Source: Malachius bipustulatus (lineage: Eukaryota > Arthropoda > Insecta > Coleoptera > Melyridae). Taken from it: a DNA stretch of 64,000 nucleotides. This document shows, one piece after another, positions 1 through 11,625 of the stretch. Each line of letters starts with the position of its first letter. The first letter of the stretch is position 1. A program made the position numbers and the translations under genes. Location of the stretch: positions 22,514,268 through 22,578,267 of the forward strand of contig OU342639.1 in assembly GCA_910589415.1 (NCBI GenBank). The letters run 5' to 3'. The notes beneath the pieces were generated by a model, which did not search any database, was not told the DNA's origin, and worked only from the letters and a program-made list of their open reading frames with translations.

Positions 1-183
1 AAATGCAGGAATCACAAGGTAGGGAGGGGGTGCTTTTTAAAACTCCAAAGTAGGGGTGGTTGGGAGTGACACGGTGAAAGATACTTTTTTTGAACTTCCC
101 CTTGATATCTAAATAGACACTTTTTTTTAAATTCAATCACGTCAAAAGTTATTAGGAAGGAACGTTTTGAAATGAACACCCTG
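1..183. repeat. Truncated repeat ending in CACCCTG + TA
   Basis: The segment ends with CACCCTG at 177-183, followed by TA. This is the inverted form of the CAGGGTGT end seen on several elements here. The rest would lie left of the window. No coding potential was recognised. Assignment rests on the end motif only. Confidence 0.35.
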
Positions 184-185
184 TA

Positions 186-617
186 TACGTTTTCATTGGA
201 ACTGAAACAATAAACAAAGAAACATCTTGACACATTCAAACCAACATCAGAGCTGAAATTTTGTTCACCGTGAAATTTCACAAAAATTTAATAAAAAAAT
301 TGCGCCCCGTGAACGGAATAAAATTTAGTGTCACTATCTTGAAGATAGTGATACCTTGAAAGGAGTCTATTTAATTTATGAAACACTAAACACTATAATA
401 ATAGATTTATCCTTAACTATGTTTAGTTTTATTTTTGCAATAATTTTGCATCATTATTTCGAGTGTCAGAAATTTTGAAGAAAAGTCAAGTCTCTTAAAT
501 TGAACAAATCTATATATTTAACATATTTCGAACAATTAATATTATGAAAACTAATAAAAATTTGGGAACTATTGGGGAATGACTGCTCAATAATACTTAT
601 ACTCGTACCTATACCTA
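186..617. other. AT-rich stretch, nothing recognised
   Basis: No gene, repeat boundary or motif that I can support. Confidence 0.5.
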
Positions 618-1330
618 CACTGTGTCTCTTGAATTTCTGGACATAGGTAATTCCCATGTTAAAATAAACTATTGTAAATATTGGCTCCCCTAATTATTTT
701 ACAGTAAAATGTCAAATGTAAAACTTCTTAAGGAAAAAAAAGCTGCTTCTTATGCTATAATTGGATTTTCATTTGGTTCATCCGTTTTCAAGAAAACCAG
801 GAAAAACTGAACGGTTTTTCGTAGTTTTTCAAGGTTGCTTTGCTTTTGACAGATAATGCTAATAAGATAATAATAAATCTCTAATATTTCTAAGTGCAAT
901 TGCCAGAGTAATGTCAATAAATTTTACTTTTTCTTCAATGGTGTTTTGGTGCAATGGTTTTTCTTCAATACATAATTCATTTTTATAAACAAGTTTTCCT
1001 TTAAAAAGTAATACTTTGCCACTTAAAGTTTTAATAATGAATGAATTACTTTTAAACAATCAGTTATTGACAATAATTAATAATGTTTAGCATTATCTGT
1101 CAAAAGCAAAGCAACCTTGAAAAACTACGAAAAACCGTTAAGTTTTTCCTGATTTTCTCGAAAACGGATGAACCAAATGAAAATGCAATTGTAGCATAAG
1201 AAGCAGCTTTTTTTCCTTAAGAAGTTTTACATTTGACATTTTACTGTAAAATAATTAGGGGAGCCAATATTTTCAATAGTTTATTTTAACATGGGAATTC
1301 CCTATGTCCAGAAATCCAAGAGACACAGTG
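618..1330. mobile_element. Palindromic (fold-back) element with 247-bp arms
   Basis: Two arms (618-864 and 1084-1330) are reverse complements with scattered mismatches, around a loop of about 220 bp. The ends read CACTGTGTCTCTTG and each is flanked by TA (616-617 and 1331-1332), the target duplication of the IS630-Tc1-mariner superfamily. No transposase frame is present, so it is a non-autonomous, MITE-like copy. The terminal sequence differs from the CAGGGTGT family elsewhere in this window, so it needs a different mobilising enzyme. Confidence 0.75.
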
Positions 1331-2080
1331 TATATGTTTAAATTGACATAACACTATGTGCAGAAAATATTCCTTAAGATTATCCGAGTTTATTATAAGC
1401 GACAAATAATAGTTATAAAACATAACAACGAGTGTCAAGTAGAGACATTCGATTGAACAGCTCTTGTAATTGCGTGATCAGTGATCAAAATACGTATCAC
1501 AAGAGTTAGATTGTATTTAAACAGTTCGAAGGAAATCAAACAGAACTAATCAAGTAAGCACGATCTGACAACAGTGGATTCTTGACAAATTGATAAGTCG
1601 AAACATAAGAGAATTCTCTTGTGAAATCCATATTGATTAACACTGACAGTTCTTGATATATGATTGGTGAAATTACTGCGGGATACAAAACGGAAATTGT
1701 TTAATTTCATTTTTTTCACTTATTATAGGTAATTATAGTTTTCTTTGGTGCGAGTTTTTTAACACTTGATTTGGGAAAGTAAGTAGTTCTATAATTATTA
1801 TTATTGGTCTTAAAAGTTGTCATAATATATTATTTTCAATTAAATTAAGTAAGTATTAAAAAACATTATTTCAAAAAACTTAAATTAGCGAAATATTGAA
1901 ACAAAGTTGGATACAATATTGCATGTTCCATATTAAAGAATAACAACTGTCAAATCAATTTGACTTCGATCTCTGCTGGTAGTCATGTTATCACTTACTG
2001 TGTATATTTACTACTTGTACTTGTAGGTGGCTGATTTATAATTTTATCTTGGGGATAATAATATTATATTATGGTATATA
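1331..2080. other. AT-rich stretch, nothing recognised
   Basis: Spacer between two palindromic elements. I see no supported feature. Confidence 0.5.
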
Positions 2081-3044
2081 CAGGGTGTTACTGAATAGGT
2101 GTTACAAACTTAAAGGGAATGTAAGAAATGCAAAAATAGGCGATAAATTTCCTGTAATCATGGGTCGTCGGAGCTTTAGTCTTAGAGATACAGGGTGTTA
2201 AAGTTCTTCGAAAAAGTTAATATCTTTTGAATATCTACAAACTGACTGATCAGAATTACTCGAATTTTTTGACAGCTGTTGTACTAATTGAAGTATGTAC
2301 ATGATTTGACTCCCATTGAAAAATTATTCACTCCAGTGGCAGAGATCTGGGTGTGTTGTTACCTTTTTTATTAAACAATTTCTACGCCACTGACTTTTAT
2401 GCAAATTTGTTATTTTTGGTAGATACCTCGTTTTGTTTAGAGAAGAAAAGTCATTCTATGTTTTGTTGTAGAACGCACTGTTTTCAAGATATTCCACAAT
2501 ATTGTCACTCATGCAAGCTTTTTGTAATGCAATACTGTTCAATAACGATCACAAAAATAACGAATTTGTGGAAAAACTCAATAGCATTGATTTTTATGAT
2601 ATTTTACCTCGTACGGGTTCCTACATTGGGAATTATATTGAAAACAGTGCGTCCTACAACAAAAACATAGAATGACTTTTCTCCTCTAAACAAAACGAGG
2701 TATCTACCAAAAATAATAAATTTGCATAAAAGTCAGTGGCGTAGAAATTGTTTAATAAAAAATGTAACAACACACCCAGATCTCTGCCACTGGAGTGAAT
2801 AATTTTTCAATGGGAGTATCAAATCATGTACTTCAATTAGTACAACAGCTGTCAAAAAATTCGAGTAATTCTGATCAGCTAGTTTGTAGATATTCAAAAA
2901 ATATTAACTTTTTTCGAAGATCTTTAATACCCTGTATCTCTAAAACCAAAGCTCAGACGACCCATGTCTACAGGAAATTTATCGCCTATTTTTGCATTTC
3001 CTACATTTCCTTTAAGTTTGTAACACCTATTCAGTAACACCCTG
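2081..3044. mobile_element. Long-TIR CAGGGTGT element, non-autonomous
   Basis: Arms 2081-2485 and 2640-3044 (405 bp each) are near-perfect reverse complements around a loop of about 154 bp. Both ends are CAGGGTGTTACTGAATAGG and are flanked by TA (2079-2080 and 3045-3046). Inside the left arm a second CAGGGTGT starts at 2191 (+110), CAGTGGC at 2334 (+253) and GCCACTG at 2386 (+305). The same layout recurs in the elements at 19498 and 61058. Open frames across the arms are by-products of the palindrome and not genes. It looks like a derivative of a mariner-like element that has lost its transposase. Confidence 0.85.
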
Positions 3045-3780
3045 TATAATAATAACAGCATAAAAAAATTTAAATGGTTCATCATTATAAAGAAGCGCAA
3101 TGTTACGGAAACCGTCACAAGCTAAATCTATGTCAAGTGTTGTCTGAATGAATCTCGTTTACATGATCCCCAATTACTACAGTTACCTGAAAGTGTGAAG
3201 CTTTTCAGTTAGTTTGTTCTTGCAATTAAAGTTTAAGTTATTGCCGTCTGAAATGCACCAGTGGTTTAATTAATGTTAAAGGAATACCTAATTCATATCA
3301 TTTATGATTCAATAACTTGTCCAATCAAATATTATCAGTGTACACATAGGTTTTAGCATTTTTTTCGAGTTTATAATAAACATTTTTGCCGTCCTTGTAA
3401 CCTATTATTCCATAATATCTTCTTACCATTGTGGTGATTTGTTCGAGTTAATTTCTACGGTAATTAACTAGAATCAGAATCCCTATCCAGTATTTTTATT
3501 AGCAGTCCCAACCATTACACTCATATTCTATAATATGACTTCGTCATGGCATACCTACCTAAAAATTTGTTAAACAAAGTCAAATTAGTTTTTCCTAACA
3601 AGTAGTGAACCTGAAAGTTCATTTGTACCAGCTATAAATAAATAAACTGTTTAATAGTCTTATTATAAGGCTCTTTCATTCATACATCAGAACTTCGAAT
3701 CGTCGGGATTGGAAAACTTGGTTTGAATTGGTGATGACTTAGTAAACAGGAGTGTGTCTAAATTATTTTCATAAACAGGG
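3045..3780. other. Nothing recognised
   Basis: AT-rich with no supported gene or repeat. Confidence 0.45.
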
Positions 3781-4300
3781 CTGCGTCGTGATATTTCTTG
3801 ACTGTGCATCCCAAACTACTATTCTACCAAGGGCCCTTTTAACCGTTACCAAAACATGATCGTACTCCAACTCAAACCTTCGCGACCTTTTATTTAATAA
3901 ATACCGGGAGATCTTTCCATTCGAGAAGTCACATTTCTTCCTCTTTTAGTACCTCTCACCCAAAAATGTTGACTCTGAGGTCACTGTATACCTCACATAT
4001 GACTGTGTAATGCAAGTAATAGGAGTACTTCATCGTCTGTCCTACATTTTAGACAGAATATTCCGTCAAATCTTCCGTCATCTCCATAACATTCGGGCCA
4101 GTCTACAGTCTGGTGTTGATTCCCAGTACTTCTCTAGACCTTTTAAGTCTCTTTTAGAAGAATTAGGTATAAGGTATAGTCAGCCTAGTCAGTCTTCGTT
4201 CCACAAAATTGTTCCCTGTACGGAACTTCGTATAGAGATCTGCCAGCTCGTTACCTGGTATTCCTGAATCAGCTGGGAGCTAGTTCTATCACAGCCCCCA
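3781..4300 (-). pseudogene. Decayed RNase H / C-terminal domain of a non-LTR retrotransposon
   Basis: Read on the minus strand this segment is a diverged copy of the better preserved sequence at 63290-63930. The same order of blocks is visible by eye, including the RNase H motif SGIPGNELADLYTK (near 4210-4260), which corresponds to SGVPENELADQYAK in the other copy. In this element class the RNase H domain follows the reverse transcriptase and removes RNA from the RNA/DNA hybrid. Stops and frameshifts break the frame throughout. The 3' end lies near 3780. The RT that should lie upstream on the minus strand is missing, and the next recognisable block is a probable ORF1 at 4614-5640. Confidence 0.7.
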
Positions 4301-4333
4301 TCCTGATAAGCAGAGGCTAAGTAAGTTTTGTAA

Positions 4334-4600
4334 ATGCAGATTGCATTTATTTGTCCAGGATTGTCCAATCTGAATTTTCGTTTGTCCACCATTAAAAAAA
4401 AAGAATTACGACCAAATCAAAAAAAAAAAAAATACATCAGCACCCCCATGAACATACTTTATGAATTTTCAAACGGGACATGTTTGTCCACGATATGTGC
4501 AAGTTTGTCCAAGTTTGTGTAGCCAAAATTTCCATTTGTCAGCCACGAAAAATAGTTGCGACAAATTTAAAAATAAATTTGACAGCAGCAGTCTTTTTCT
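4334..4600. repeat. TTTGTCCA-rich repeat, copy 1
   Basis: The octamer TTTGTCCA or a one-base variant recurs about six times between 4350 and 4540. A shared block reading ACATCAGCACCCCC (about 4434) also occurs in the related segment at 14530-14800. The family is not one I can name. Confidence 0.5.
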
Positions 4601-4613
4601 TTCCGATTCCATT

Positions 4614-5640
4614 TTATTTAGTGGATAGGCAAAGGAGAATAATAAATGGTATTAATTTAATAAATAAGAATAATAATTCCACTGAAAAGTGCTCAAGGCA
4701 GTTATTGTCTCTTTTCTTATGTGCATTCGCTAACTTCCTTCGGACGTGCTCGTTTTCCTCCCTGAAGACCTCCAGCTCTGCTTTAACTTTGATGATCTCC
4801 TGTTCTGTCCGCCCTGATGCAACATTTCCAGGGAGGTCTGTATTCACATGGAGATGTTCTGATGCTTTCCCCCTCTCTTGCTCATGCTTGGGGGTGCTGG
4901 TTTCTTAAATGCCTCCCAGGAGCTCTGTTGAGCTCCTTTCCCATTCAGTGCTTATTTTGGGTATTTCTTGAAATTTAATTCCCCAATCAGGGTTCTCAGT
5001 CTTGTGCTGTCTGTTACTCTAGCTTGTTTATTTCGTCCTATCGATCTAGTCAGAGTTTCAACCTCTGAGGTATCCTGTTTAGGTGAAGCCATATTTTCTG
5101 CAGATTGTCCGTCTCCGTGGGAGGGGGAGTCGGGTTCTTATTCCTTCTTCTTTTTTCCTCGCTCTTGGCCCAGGCTGTAACAGCCTTACTTAGCTTTATA
5201 GAAGTCTTTTATCTCCTGTACTTCTTATCCCTCCTTGGAAGATGTGTCGCTCGCAGTTTGTTTGTGTCAGTGACTCCTCTGGCCTAAGGGTAGTTTCCCC
5301 CTAGCCATCCCCCTTTCGTCCTCCGAGTCTTCGATGATCCGATTCGATGATCCGATCTAGGATGCCGGAAATGGGCAATGTCCTTTCCCGACTGAATTTA
5401 GTATTGCTTGTCTTTGATTTTGTGTGACAGCTGGAAGTTGAAGCTTTCCAACTCGTTGTTAGTTGTTTGCCCACTCTTCTTCCACAGGGGTATCGAACGT
5501 ATCATCTGCCCCTTTACCCGACGCAGGGGTTGTAAGCGTTGTTGATGGGTCTGTGGTCATGAGGTTGGCGATTGGCAGTTCCCCTCTCACTGTCTCGGCA
5601 GGGTGGAACGGGAGAATAGCTCCCTCATTTCCATCTGTTG
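4614..5640 (-). pseudogene. Probable decayed ORF1 (coiled-coil gag) of a non-LTR element
   Basis: On the minus strand a 77-codon open piece at 4614-4847 contains a short charged, heptad-like stretch (IKVKAELEVFREENEHVRRK), typical of the coiled coil in ORF1 proteins of R1/I-like non-LTR elements. Upstream, to about 5640, the minus strand holds polar, proline- and serine-rich peptide broken by stops. It lies directly 5' of the RNase H remnant at 3781-4300 in the same orientation, so the two may be the ends of one element that lost its RT region. The call is an inference from composition and position. It could be unrelated coding debris. Confidence 0.35.
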
Positions 5641-5646
5641 CTATCT

Positions 5647-5671
5647 TCTCTCTCTCTCTCTCTCTCTCTCT
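5647..5671. repeat. (TC)12 microsatellite
   Basis: Uninterrupted TC dinucleotide run of about 12 units. Confidence 0.95.
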
Positions 5672-6059
5672 GCGCGTTAGAAGGATTCATCATCTCTTCT
5701 TTCACTCCCCCCGACCCTTCTTTCTTCCCAATTTCGTTTTTTGTGGGCTCTATTTTGTTCCCACGAGTTGGTGCTACGCAGCTTTTTTACAGGGCTGTCC
5801 TGGTTGTTTTCCTTCTCGTGGGCCGGTCGGTTAATACAAGCCCGTGCAACGTACTACTGTGTTGCCTCTACATGGTTGTTCAAACACGAGGTAGGTTTGC
5901 GGCGTTACCGTTCTATACGAAGTTTTTATGAGCCGAAGTTCGCCTGTTTACCCTCTCTCGTAAGCTACGCACCTTTGAATCGGTGACTTTTCCGGGGACG
6001 TGAGAGTAAGATTTGGTGGCAAAGCTGTACGTACGCTGTTTGAGTCCAGCTTTGTACGC

Positions 6060-6330
6060 TCTAGTGGGCATTTTGCGGGATTTTGTAGCTGCAGCTCACA
6101 TAGACATATGGGACCTCCCTTTTCATCGTCGGAGTCCGAACGGCACTATTTGAGGCAAGGGTAATATGCGTGGTTTGCCGTTGCCTTCCGCAAGGTGGAT
6201 CCCGAATCCCGATCTTTTTTCGATAAGCACAACGAATAGTTTTGTTGGCTGCTGTGAAGTTCGAACCAAGGTGTATCGGCACAAAGGACCAATTAATGCG
6301 CTATCCACTACATTATATCCGCCGCTCTGA
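6060..6330 (-). mobile_element. tRNA-derived SINE
   Basis: On the minus strand the element opens with a tRNA-like head. Its A-box-like block is GTAGTGGATAGCGC (within 6298-6317) and its B-box-like block is GGTTCGAACTTC (6256-6267), the internal promoter of RNA polymerase III. The body continues with GGAAGGCAACGGCAAACCAC (about 6169-6188), a motif I recall from insect SINEs. No simple-sequence tail or target duplication could be fixed, so the 3' limit near 6060 is approximate. Such elements code for nothing and depend on LINE enzymes to move. Confidence 0.65.
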
Positions 6331-6558
6331 TCTTTTTTCAACCGCTGGATTGAAACATCTTTTTTTATCCGTCATTTTGGAAACATTGATTGATATATTG
6401 TGATAGCTGGATTGTCTTGAAACGAACTATTTAACCCTTAGAGGGAAAAAATAGTCGTTGAGAGCATGAGACAGTAAAAGACAACAAGGGTCGTGGGTTG
6501 AGTCGCTAGTCTAAGAGGGTCAGCAATAACAAGCAGGCCAGCAGAACAACAGGTACTC

Positions 6559-6564
6559 TTTATT
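6559..6564 (-). terminator. AATAAA polyadenylation signal of solo LTR copy 1
   Basis: Hexamer AATAAA on the minus strand, followed by GAGTACCTGTTGTTCTGCTG. The block is conserved at 41697-41722 in copy 2, where an LTR's R/U5 boundary is expected. Confidence 0.6.
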
Positions 6565-7195
6565 AAAATAAATCACAAGTATGAATATTTAGAAAAAAAA
6601 ATCACAGATGTTAATATCACAGACTCTTGAACACGGTTAACAAATATAAGGAACAAGAGCGTGTAGTATATCCGAATGAACTGATCGGTTAAAACTTGGT
6701 AGGCAAAGGCACTTAGCTTCGTAGGGTCTCCGGAGCGAGGGTGGAAGTTTAGCTGGTGGTAAACTTGGTCTCAGGAACAACCAATGTGCTGCCTTCTTGT
6801 TCGAAGAGAAACTTGCTTCCAGGAAAACTTGCGTCCGTACGAAGAGGTGGATTCCGTCAAAGAGTTGATTCCGGGGGAAAAATTTAGTCCGGGAGAAAAA
6901 GTTGCCACCCAGGAAAAAGCTGCAATTTCATAGGTATCAGAGACACTCTTGTATTAATGAACGGTCCGATCGAGTCTGCTTGCCAAGGGTACATAAAATT
7001 ATGTCCCGTCCTCAAGATAGGTCGAGATCAAAAAATGTGATTGACAAAATTTTACATGCGAAGCGAAACTCGATCAGATTTAAAAGCTGTAATTAAAAAT
7101 AGCATATTGTATTAACAAAATATGATCCGTTTAATTCCAGGACAATTAATAAAATCATTTTACGACACTCACCAAGCCAAAAACGTGGGTGAGGT

Positions 7196-7402
7196 TTATA
7201 ATAATTTACGTGAAAGTTCACGACGCCATTTCGCCAAAAATTCCAGGTGTTTGCGGAAACGATCTTCCTCTAGCGAATTCCAGGAGAGAAAAGAAAGGTG
7301 AAATCGCAGGTATCTGCGTACCGGGTTGGAACTCGACAGTCGATGTCGACGAAATTCGAGGCCGCCAGCCGGCCGTGTTTGCGTCGCACTAAAAACCACC
7401 AT
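7196..7402 (-). CDS. Small conserved ORF inside the solo LTR (copy 1)
   Basis: A 68-codon frame starts at ATG 7402 and ends with KWRRELSRKLL. The copy at 40772-40981 keeps the same frame, length and stop, with roughly four fifths of residues shared, including QTRPAGGLEFRR and HLSFLSWNSLEE. A sequence matching a 5' splice site (CTTGGTGAGT, 7167-7176) follows about 20 bp after the stop in both copies. I know of no protein with this sequence. It may be a leader peptide, or simply a frame kept open by chance in young copies. Confidence 0.35.
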   Translation of the reverse strand: MVVFSATQTRPAGGLEFRRHRLSSSNPVRRYLRFHLSFLSWNSLEEDRFRKHLEFLAKWRRELSRKLL

Positions 7403-7484
7403 CACTCACTTATTGCGCGCGCACCGCAGTTGTCTCCGTGTCGCTGGCATTTAGCCGGTACGTACAAAATGTACGTTACAGTCT

Positions 7485-10404
7485 TACAATTCAATTATAG
7501 TTTACATTGAGAAATAAATAATATAGTTCCATACTTTCTCTGCATGAAATTAAATTAACGATTTTTCGACATGCATTAAGAAGTACATCTACAAACCAAG
7601 ATCACTTCATATTTATAATGTTTGTGGTCTTTACTAAAATTTATCCAAAAAGTCATGAGAGGTGCTTAATAAAATATGGCGTATAGTCGCGAAGTAACAC
7701 CCTTTGATCATAACACCCTTGCATCAGGTCTTTTCACGCATTATCATTTTTGCCTTATTATAGTGTTAAGGCCTTTTATGCACAGAAACCTCTTATGAAA
7801 TAAACTTATAAATTGCCAGATTTGTTATAGAGCTTATAGTGAACAAATTTCAATCGTTCCACTTTTCTCAGATCGCTCGATTTGCTAATAGTGATGATAG
7901 CTAGAATGAGAACGTTTAGGAGTTCTTTCAATAATGCGAAAAGCGATCTAATATCCCTTATAAATGATTTGTTCGAATATATTCTGATAAAAGATTCATT
8001 TATTTTATTTTAGAGTGAACGACTTTCGGTTTTGGTTAAGCTAGGAAATGGCCTGATAGGGGAATATAGAAGCAGGGATGTAGTCGATAACCGATAAACG
8101 ACGCCCTCTGATTATGACGACAGATAAAGTAGCTGACTCGAACTATGATTTAAAACAAGACGCTCTCCGAAAGAGGCCCTGACGCAGGTATTATGTAGGA
8201 ATAGCTATAGGGATAGGGATATGGGGATAGGAATCGGCATTGTTGGCCCTGCAGAGGCTAATCGAGCTAACCTAGTGGCCCATTGTTGCCAGGCCGTGCC
8301 ACAAAAGAGACAACTGTGTGATCCTTGCGACTTTAATGAATTACACACTCGAATATTTTTAGACCATAGATCCGCAGCAGTGGAAGTATTTTCTGCGTGA
8401 GCAAAAACTCTGCTACGCTTTCTCCTTGATTTCAACTGACTTAGCTTTCTAGTGATGGCTAAAAAAATATCACGTTATCCTTATAAACCATATATGGGTG
8501 TATTATTACAGCTGTCTGCTGTCTAGTGTGATGTTGACGAAAATTGAATGTCTGAAACGGAAGTTTTATTTTAATGAAAAGCTGTAATGCTGAAGATAGA
8601 GTTTCAATTTGACAACGTCACAAATAGTAGCGACCGAAGGAGTCGTCATTAAGTTCTGGTGCCTGGTACGATAAAAACACAAATCTTCATTTTAAGCTGC
8701 CGTTTTATTTCAGTTATATTGTCTTTATTGGTACGCACAACGATTGCTTCTTTATAAAAATCACTTTGACGGGAGTTCTTATCCCTGAATTTCCTGATCT
8801 CCGGCAAGCTAATACCCAGTAATCAGGCGAAAACTACACGGAAATGAGATAAAGACGGATACATTTATTTTTAATCAAAATGTCAGGAACAAATCACTTT
8901 GTGTTAGTAGAGCAATATATTTCGGTTTTATAAGTAAATTCTCTTCAATTCGAAATTGTTTGGAATTAATCTATCACGTATCAACTCTTTTGGTTAATTG
9001 TGACAATTGAATTAAAAAGTGATGTGAGGAATAGACGAAGGCTTACCTGAGGTTACAGTCTCATTAAAAGCTCCTTGTCTAATAATAGTTGTCTCATATT
9101 TATGGTAATTTACAGATTAAAGTAATTTTCTCTACTCTCTATACGGGGCTGTGTTGCACTAATTTATACAAAGTGCGCTTTCAAAATCTCTTTGTTGTTT
9201 TAGCTATTATTTATTCAGAAAACCTCATAATCAAAACAGCTCTTTTGATATTACCGGCAAAATCGTTGCTGTCCAAGTTAACATCACGTTATCATTTGCT
9301 GAGTATAAATGAGTTTATTAATTAAGGACTGTTTATTTATAATTAACGGGCTCATAAACGAATTTTCTGAGGGATATTCCAGCCGGAATTGTACCTATAA
9401 CTACTGATGAATTGATAACAATGTCTGGTATTAATTTCGAGGAGTAATAAAATACCAGAAGGTCTACATTTTTATGTGTAAATAATTGAAATTATTTTCA
9501 AATTTAATGAAGTGCTACTCAAATGCTAATTTATATACGACGCAGGATGTTCGGTTAAATTTTACTTTGAATTCTCTACTGTCTTCGAAAATATTGTGAT
9601 TCCAAAAAACAAGTGAAGAAGAATCTTTATACCTACTCTGGCTGGAATTACTTTGGAACGTTCTCCAAAATTATGTTTTATTACGCATTTATTGTGAATA
9701 GATTTATCTGTATATGATAAGGATCTGGATAGAAATTACTACAAAGCTTCCTCATAACGTTGGTGTTGATGTGCACCATGAGTTTGTTGAAGACTGCAGG
9801 AGTAGAACAGTTAATTGACAAGTAAAAGACCAAAGCCGAAACAAGCATTCAGTGCAGCATTCGGGGTGTTTGCTTTAGTCGTTGACGCGTTTTCCGGAGG
9901 TGTATAATAATGCTTCCTCAGTTGGCAACGTTAACTTTGGTATGGTCTGGCGTGGCTATTTGCCGCCTCTACAGCCGCTCTAAATACACAATGCTCCTGA
10001 GGGAGCCGACATAAGACGAAACCTACTAATGCGATTTGCTAATTTCCGCAGTATACGAATGAAATTAAGATGAATAAATTGGCCTAGATAATCCATTCGA
10101 GATACCAAGTTTTAACTGTTCCGGAAATGAATTTTAAGTATGGTATCTCATGGTTCACACTAATAAGTGCCTTGGGGGACAATAACAGTGACTCGGAGGG
10201 TAACGCATTATATCCTTACGTTGGTAAATGTATACATAATTATTAAATTATTCATGAAGCGAAATTGAATGAACGTCGTTACATTTTATCGTTTTCAAGT
10301 AGCCATTTAGTCTGGAAACGGTGATTAGAATTAAAAACACCGCGGCGTGTATTAAATATCAATTATGAGACTGCAGGCAGGCTGCAGGAGGAGCAGTCGA
10401 CGTC
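7485..10404. other. 2.9 kb with no recognised feature
   Basis: Mostly AT-rich. 8190-8440 and 9880-10020 are less AT-rich and look single-copy within the window, but I find no coding frame, repeat pair or RNA gene there. They could be host non-coding sequence. Confidence 0.4.
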
Positions 10405-10422
10405 GCCGCCGCCGCCGCCGCC
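10405..10422. repeat. (GCC)6 run in a GC-rich patch
   Basis: Six GCC units inside a GC-rich patch of about 150 bp (10370-10520), unlike the AT-rich surroundings. The patch could belong to a host gene's 5' region, but no frame or splice site supports that. Confidence 0.8.
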
Positions 10423-11144
10423 TCAGCGGCCGCCGCATATGCAATGTTGCCAAGTTGCCGACCGATGTCCCCCGTGCCCCCGATACGAAGTAACACGGAC
10501 GATGTGTCGAAACCAGCATTAACTGCGACCTGCGGTTACAGATGTAGGTGTGTCGGTTACGTATGTGTTACAAGTTACAAGAGACGGAATCAACATTGGA
10601 GTACAACTAACATCTCTCTAAATTACTTCAGTAACAATATGCGCAAGTTTTTGATTAACTAACACTCGAAAAAAGTGCTTGTAAGCTTAAAGATTTGTCT
10701 CAAGACTAAATCTTCGCTGAGCGACAGTGCACTGTTTCATCATTTTCAATTTCTTGGGATGTCTTCATTAAATTGAGAAATGCAAATCTTGCAGTTATCA
10801 CATTTGTAAATAATTAAATTATCTATCTAATAACAGCTGACAGATAATAAAAGTCTGTTTAAAATCCAAAAGTACGACATCTGGAAATCTGCATGATTAA
10901 GTCGAGTCAGCCTTTATATCTGATATCTAATAAATCAAAAGCGTGTTTTGCCCTTTCAAGAAACTCAGCCTCATGGCTTATTATGCTGACCTCTTTGCTT
11001 CATATCACCGAATCTGTCAGTCTGGTCCCCTGAACTATAGTTCTTCAGTTTTCTTCTTTATGGGTCCCTTGATGAAGGCTTTCCCATGTTGGTGTTTGGT
11101 CCTTTTAAATTCTGTGTGTTTTTTTCTGATTCTATGCTTATTGA
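10423..11144. other. Nothing recognised
   Basis: After the GC-rich patch the sequence returns to AT-rich DNA without a supported feature. Confidence 0.4.
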
Positions 11145-11625
11145 CTGTGATCCATGGGGATTTGCTGTGAAAGTTTCGTCCACAGCTGCGGTAGACGCAT
11201 GCATCATCAGCGATTACGTTCCCACTCCTCATGTTCACTGATAATTAACCGGACAGCTGGAAGAGCAGTCCTATTCATAAGTTGATGGTCCGGTGATGTC
11301 ATACCCTCTCTACTATCTATCTAGAATAGGAAAGGACGAATCTTGCACTCCTAATTTTCCAAACCCAACACCTCCAAGAAGAGCTCTCCCACCTAGATCA
11401 TGTTCTGCAGGCGAATTGTTACACCGCTCAAGAATTGTCAATAGTAGCTCAAATGAGTCATCATTTGACTCAGACGTCTATGACATCAACCTTTAAAAAG
11501 GACCGCTCTTCCAACCGTCTAGTCAGTTATCAGTGAACACGAGGAGTGGAATGATCGCTTGCCCACACGTAAGCGCTGATCTACCACAGTTGTGAACGAA
11601 ACGTTCGGAGAAAGTCTCCATGGAC
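11145..11625. repeat. Diverged inverted repeat enclosing a Penelope-like fragment
   Basis: The arm at about 11145-11282 is the reverse complement, with mismatches and small gaps, of about 11492-11625. Shared blocks include GTTCACTGATAA, CCACTCCTC, GGAAGAGC and TCCATGG. Penelope-like retroelements are known for partial tandem or inverted terminal copies, so the arrangement fits the coding fragment at 11375-11536 that lies between and across the right arm. Confidence 0.6.
11375..11536 (+). pseudogene. Penelope-like element fragment, RT-to-GIY-YIG linker
   Basis: A 53-codon open stretch reads QEELSHLDHVLQANCYTAQE near its start. This corresponds to the helical linker between the reverse transcriptase and the GIY-YIG endonuclease in Penelope-like proteins, where a block like EELxHLxxVxxxNGY is usual. 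A second fragment at 42980-43450 (minus strand) carries the near-identical block QEELAHLDHVLQANGYTAQE, which supports a shared family. The frame then loses similarity and stops at 11534-11536. The RT and the endonuclease core are absent. Confidence 0.55.

Larger units (their letters stand above)
6418..7480 (-). mobile_element. Solo LTR of a Gypsy-like retrotransposon, copy 1
   Basis: On the minus strand the element begins TGTAACGTAC (7480) and ends CGTTTCA (6418), the TG...CA signature of LTRs. A 4-bp direct duplication flanks it (GTCT at 6414-6417 and 7481-7484 on the plus strand), as left by LTR-element integrases. A second copy with its own, different duplication lies inverted at 40692-41843, and the two align over their whole length. 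No gag or pol lies next to it, so it is a solo LTR left by recombination between two LTRs. A polyadenylation signal AATAAA sits at 6559-6564, about 145 bp before the 3' end. Four-base duplications fit the Gypsy/Ty3 group, but BEL is not excluded. Confidence 0.85.

Noticed and set aside
2353..2670. A 105-codon gene
   Set aside because: It lies across the palindromic arm and loop of the 2081 element and is an artefact of that sequence.
5463..5986. Overlapping plus-strand genes of about 80-120 codons
   Set aside because: They include the (TC)n tract and lie opposite minus-strand retroelement debris; no motif.
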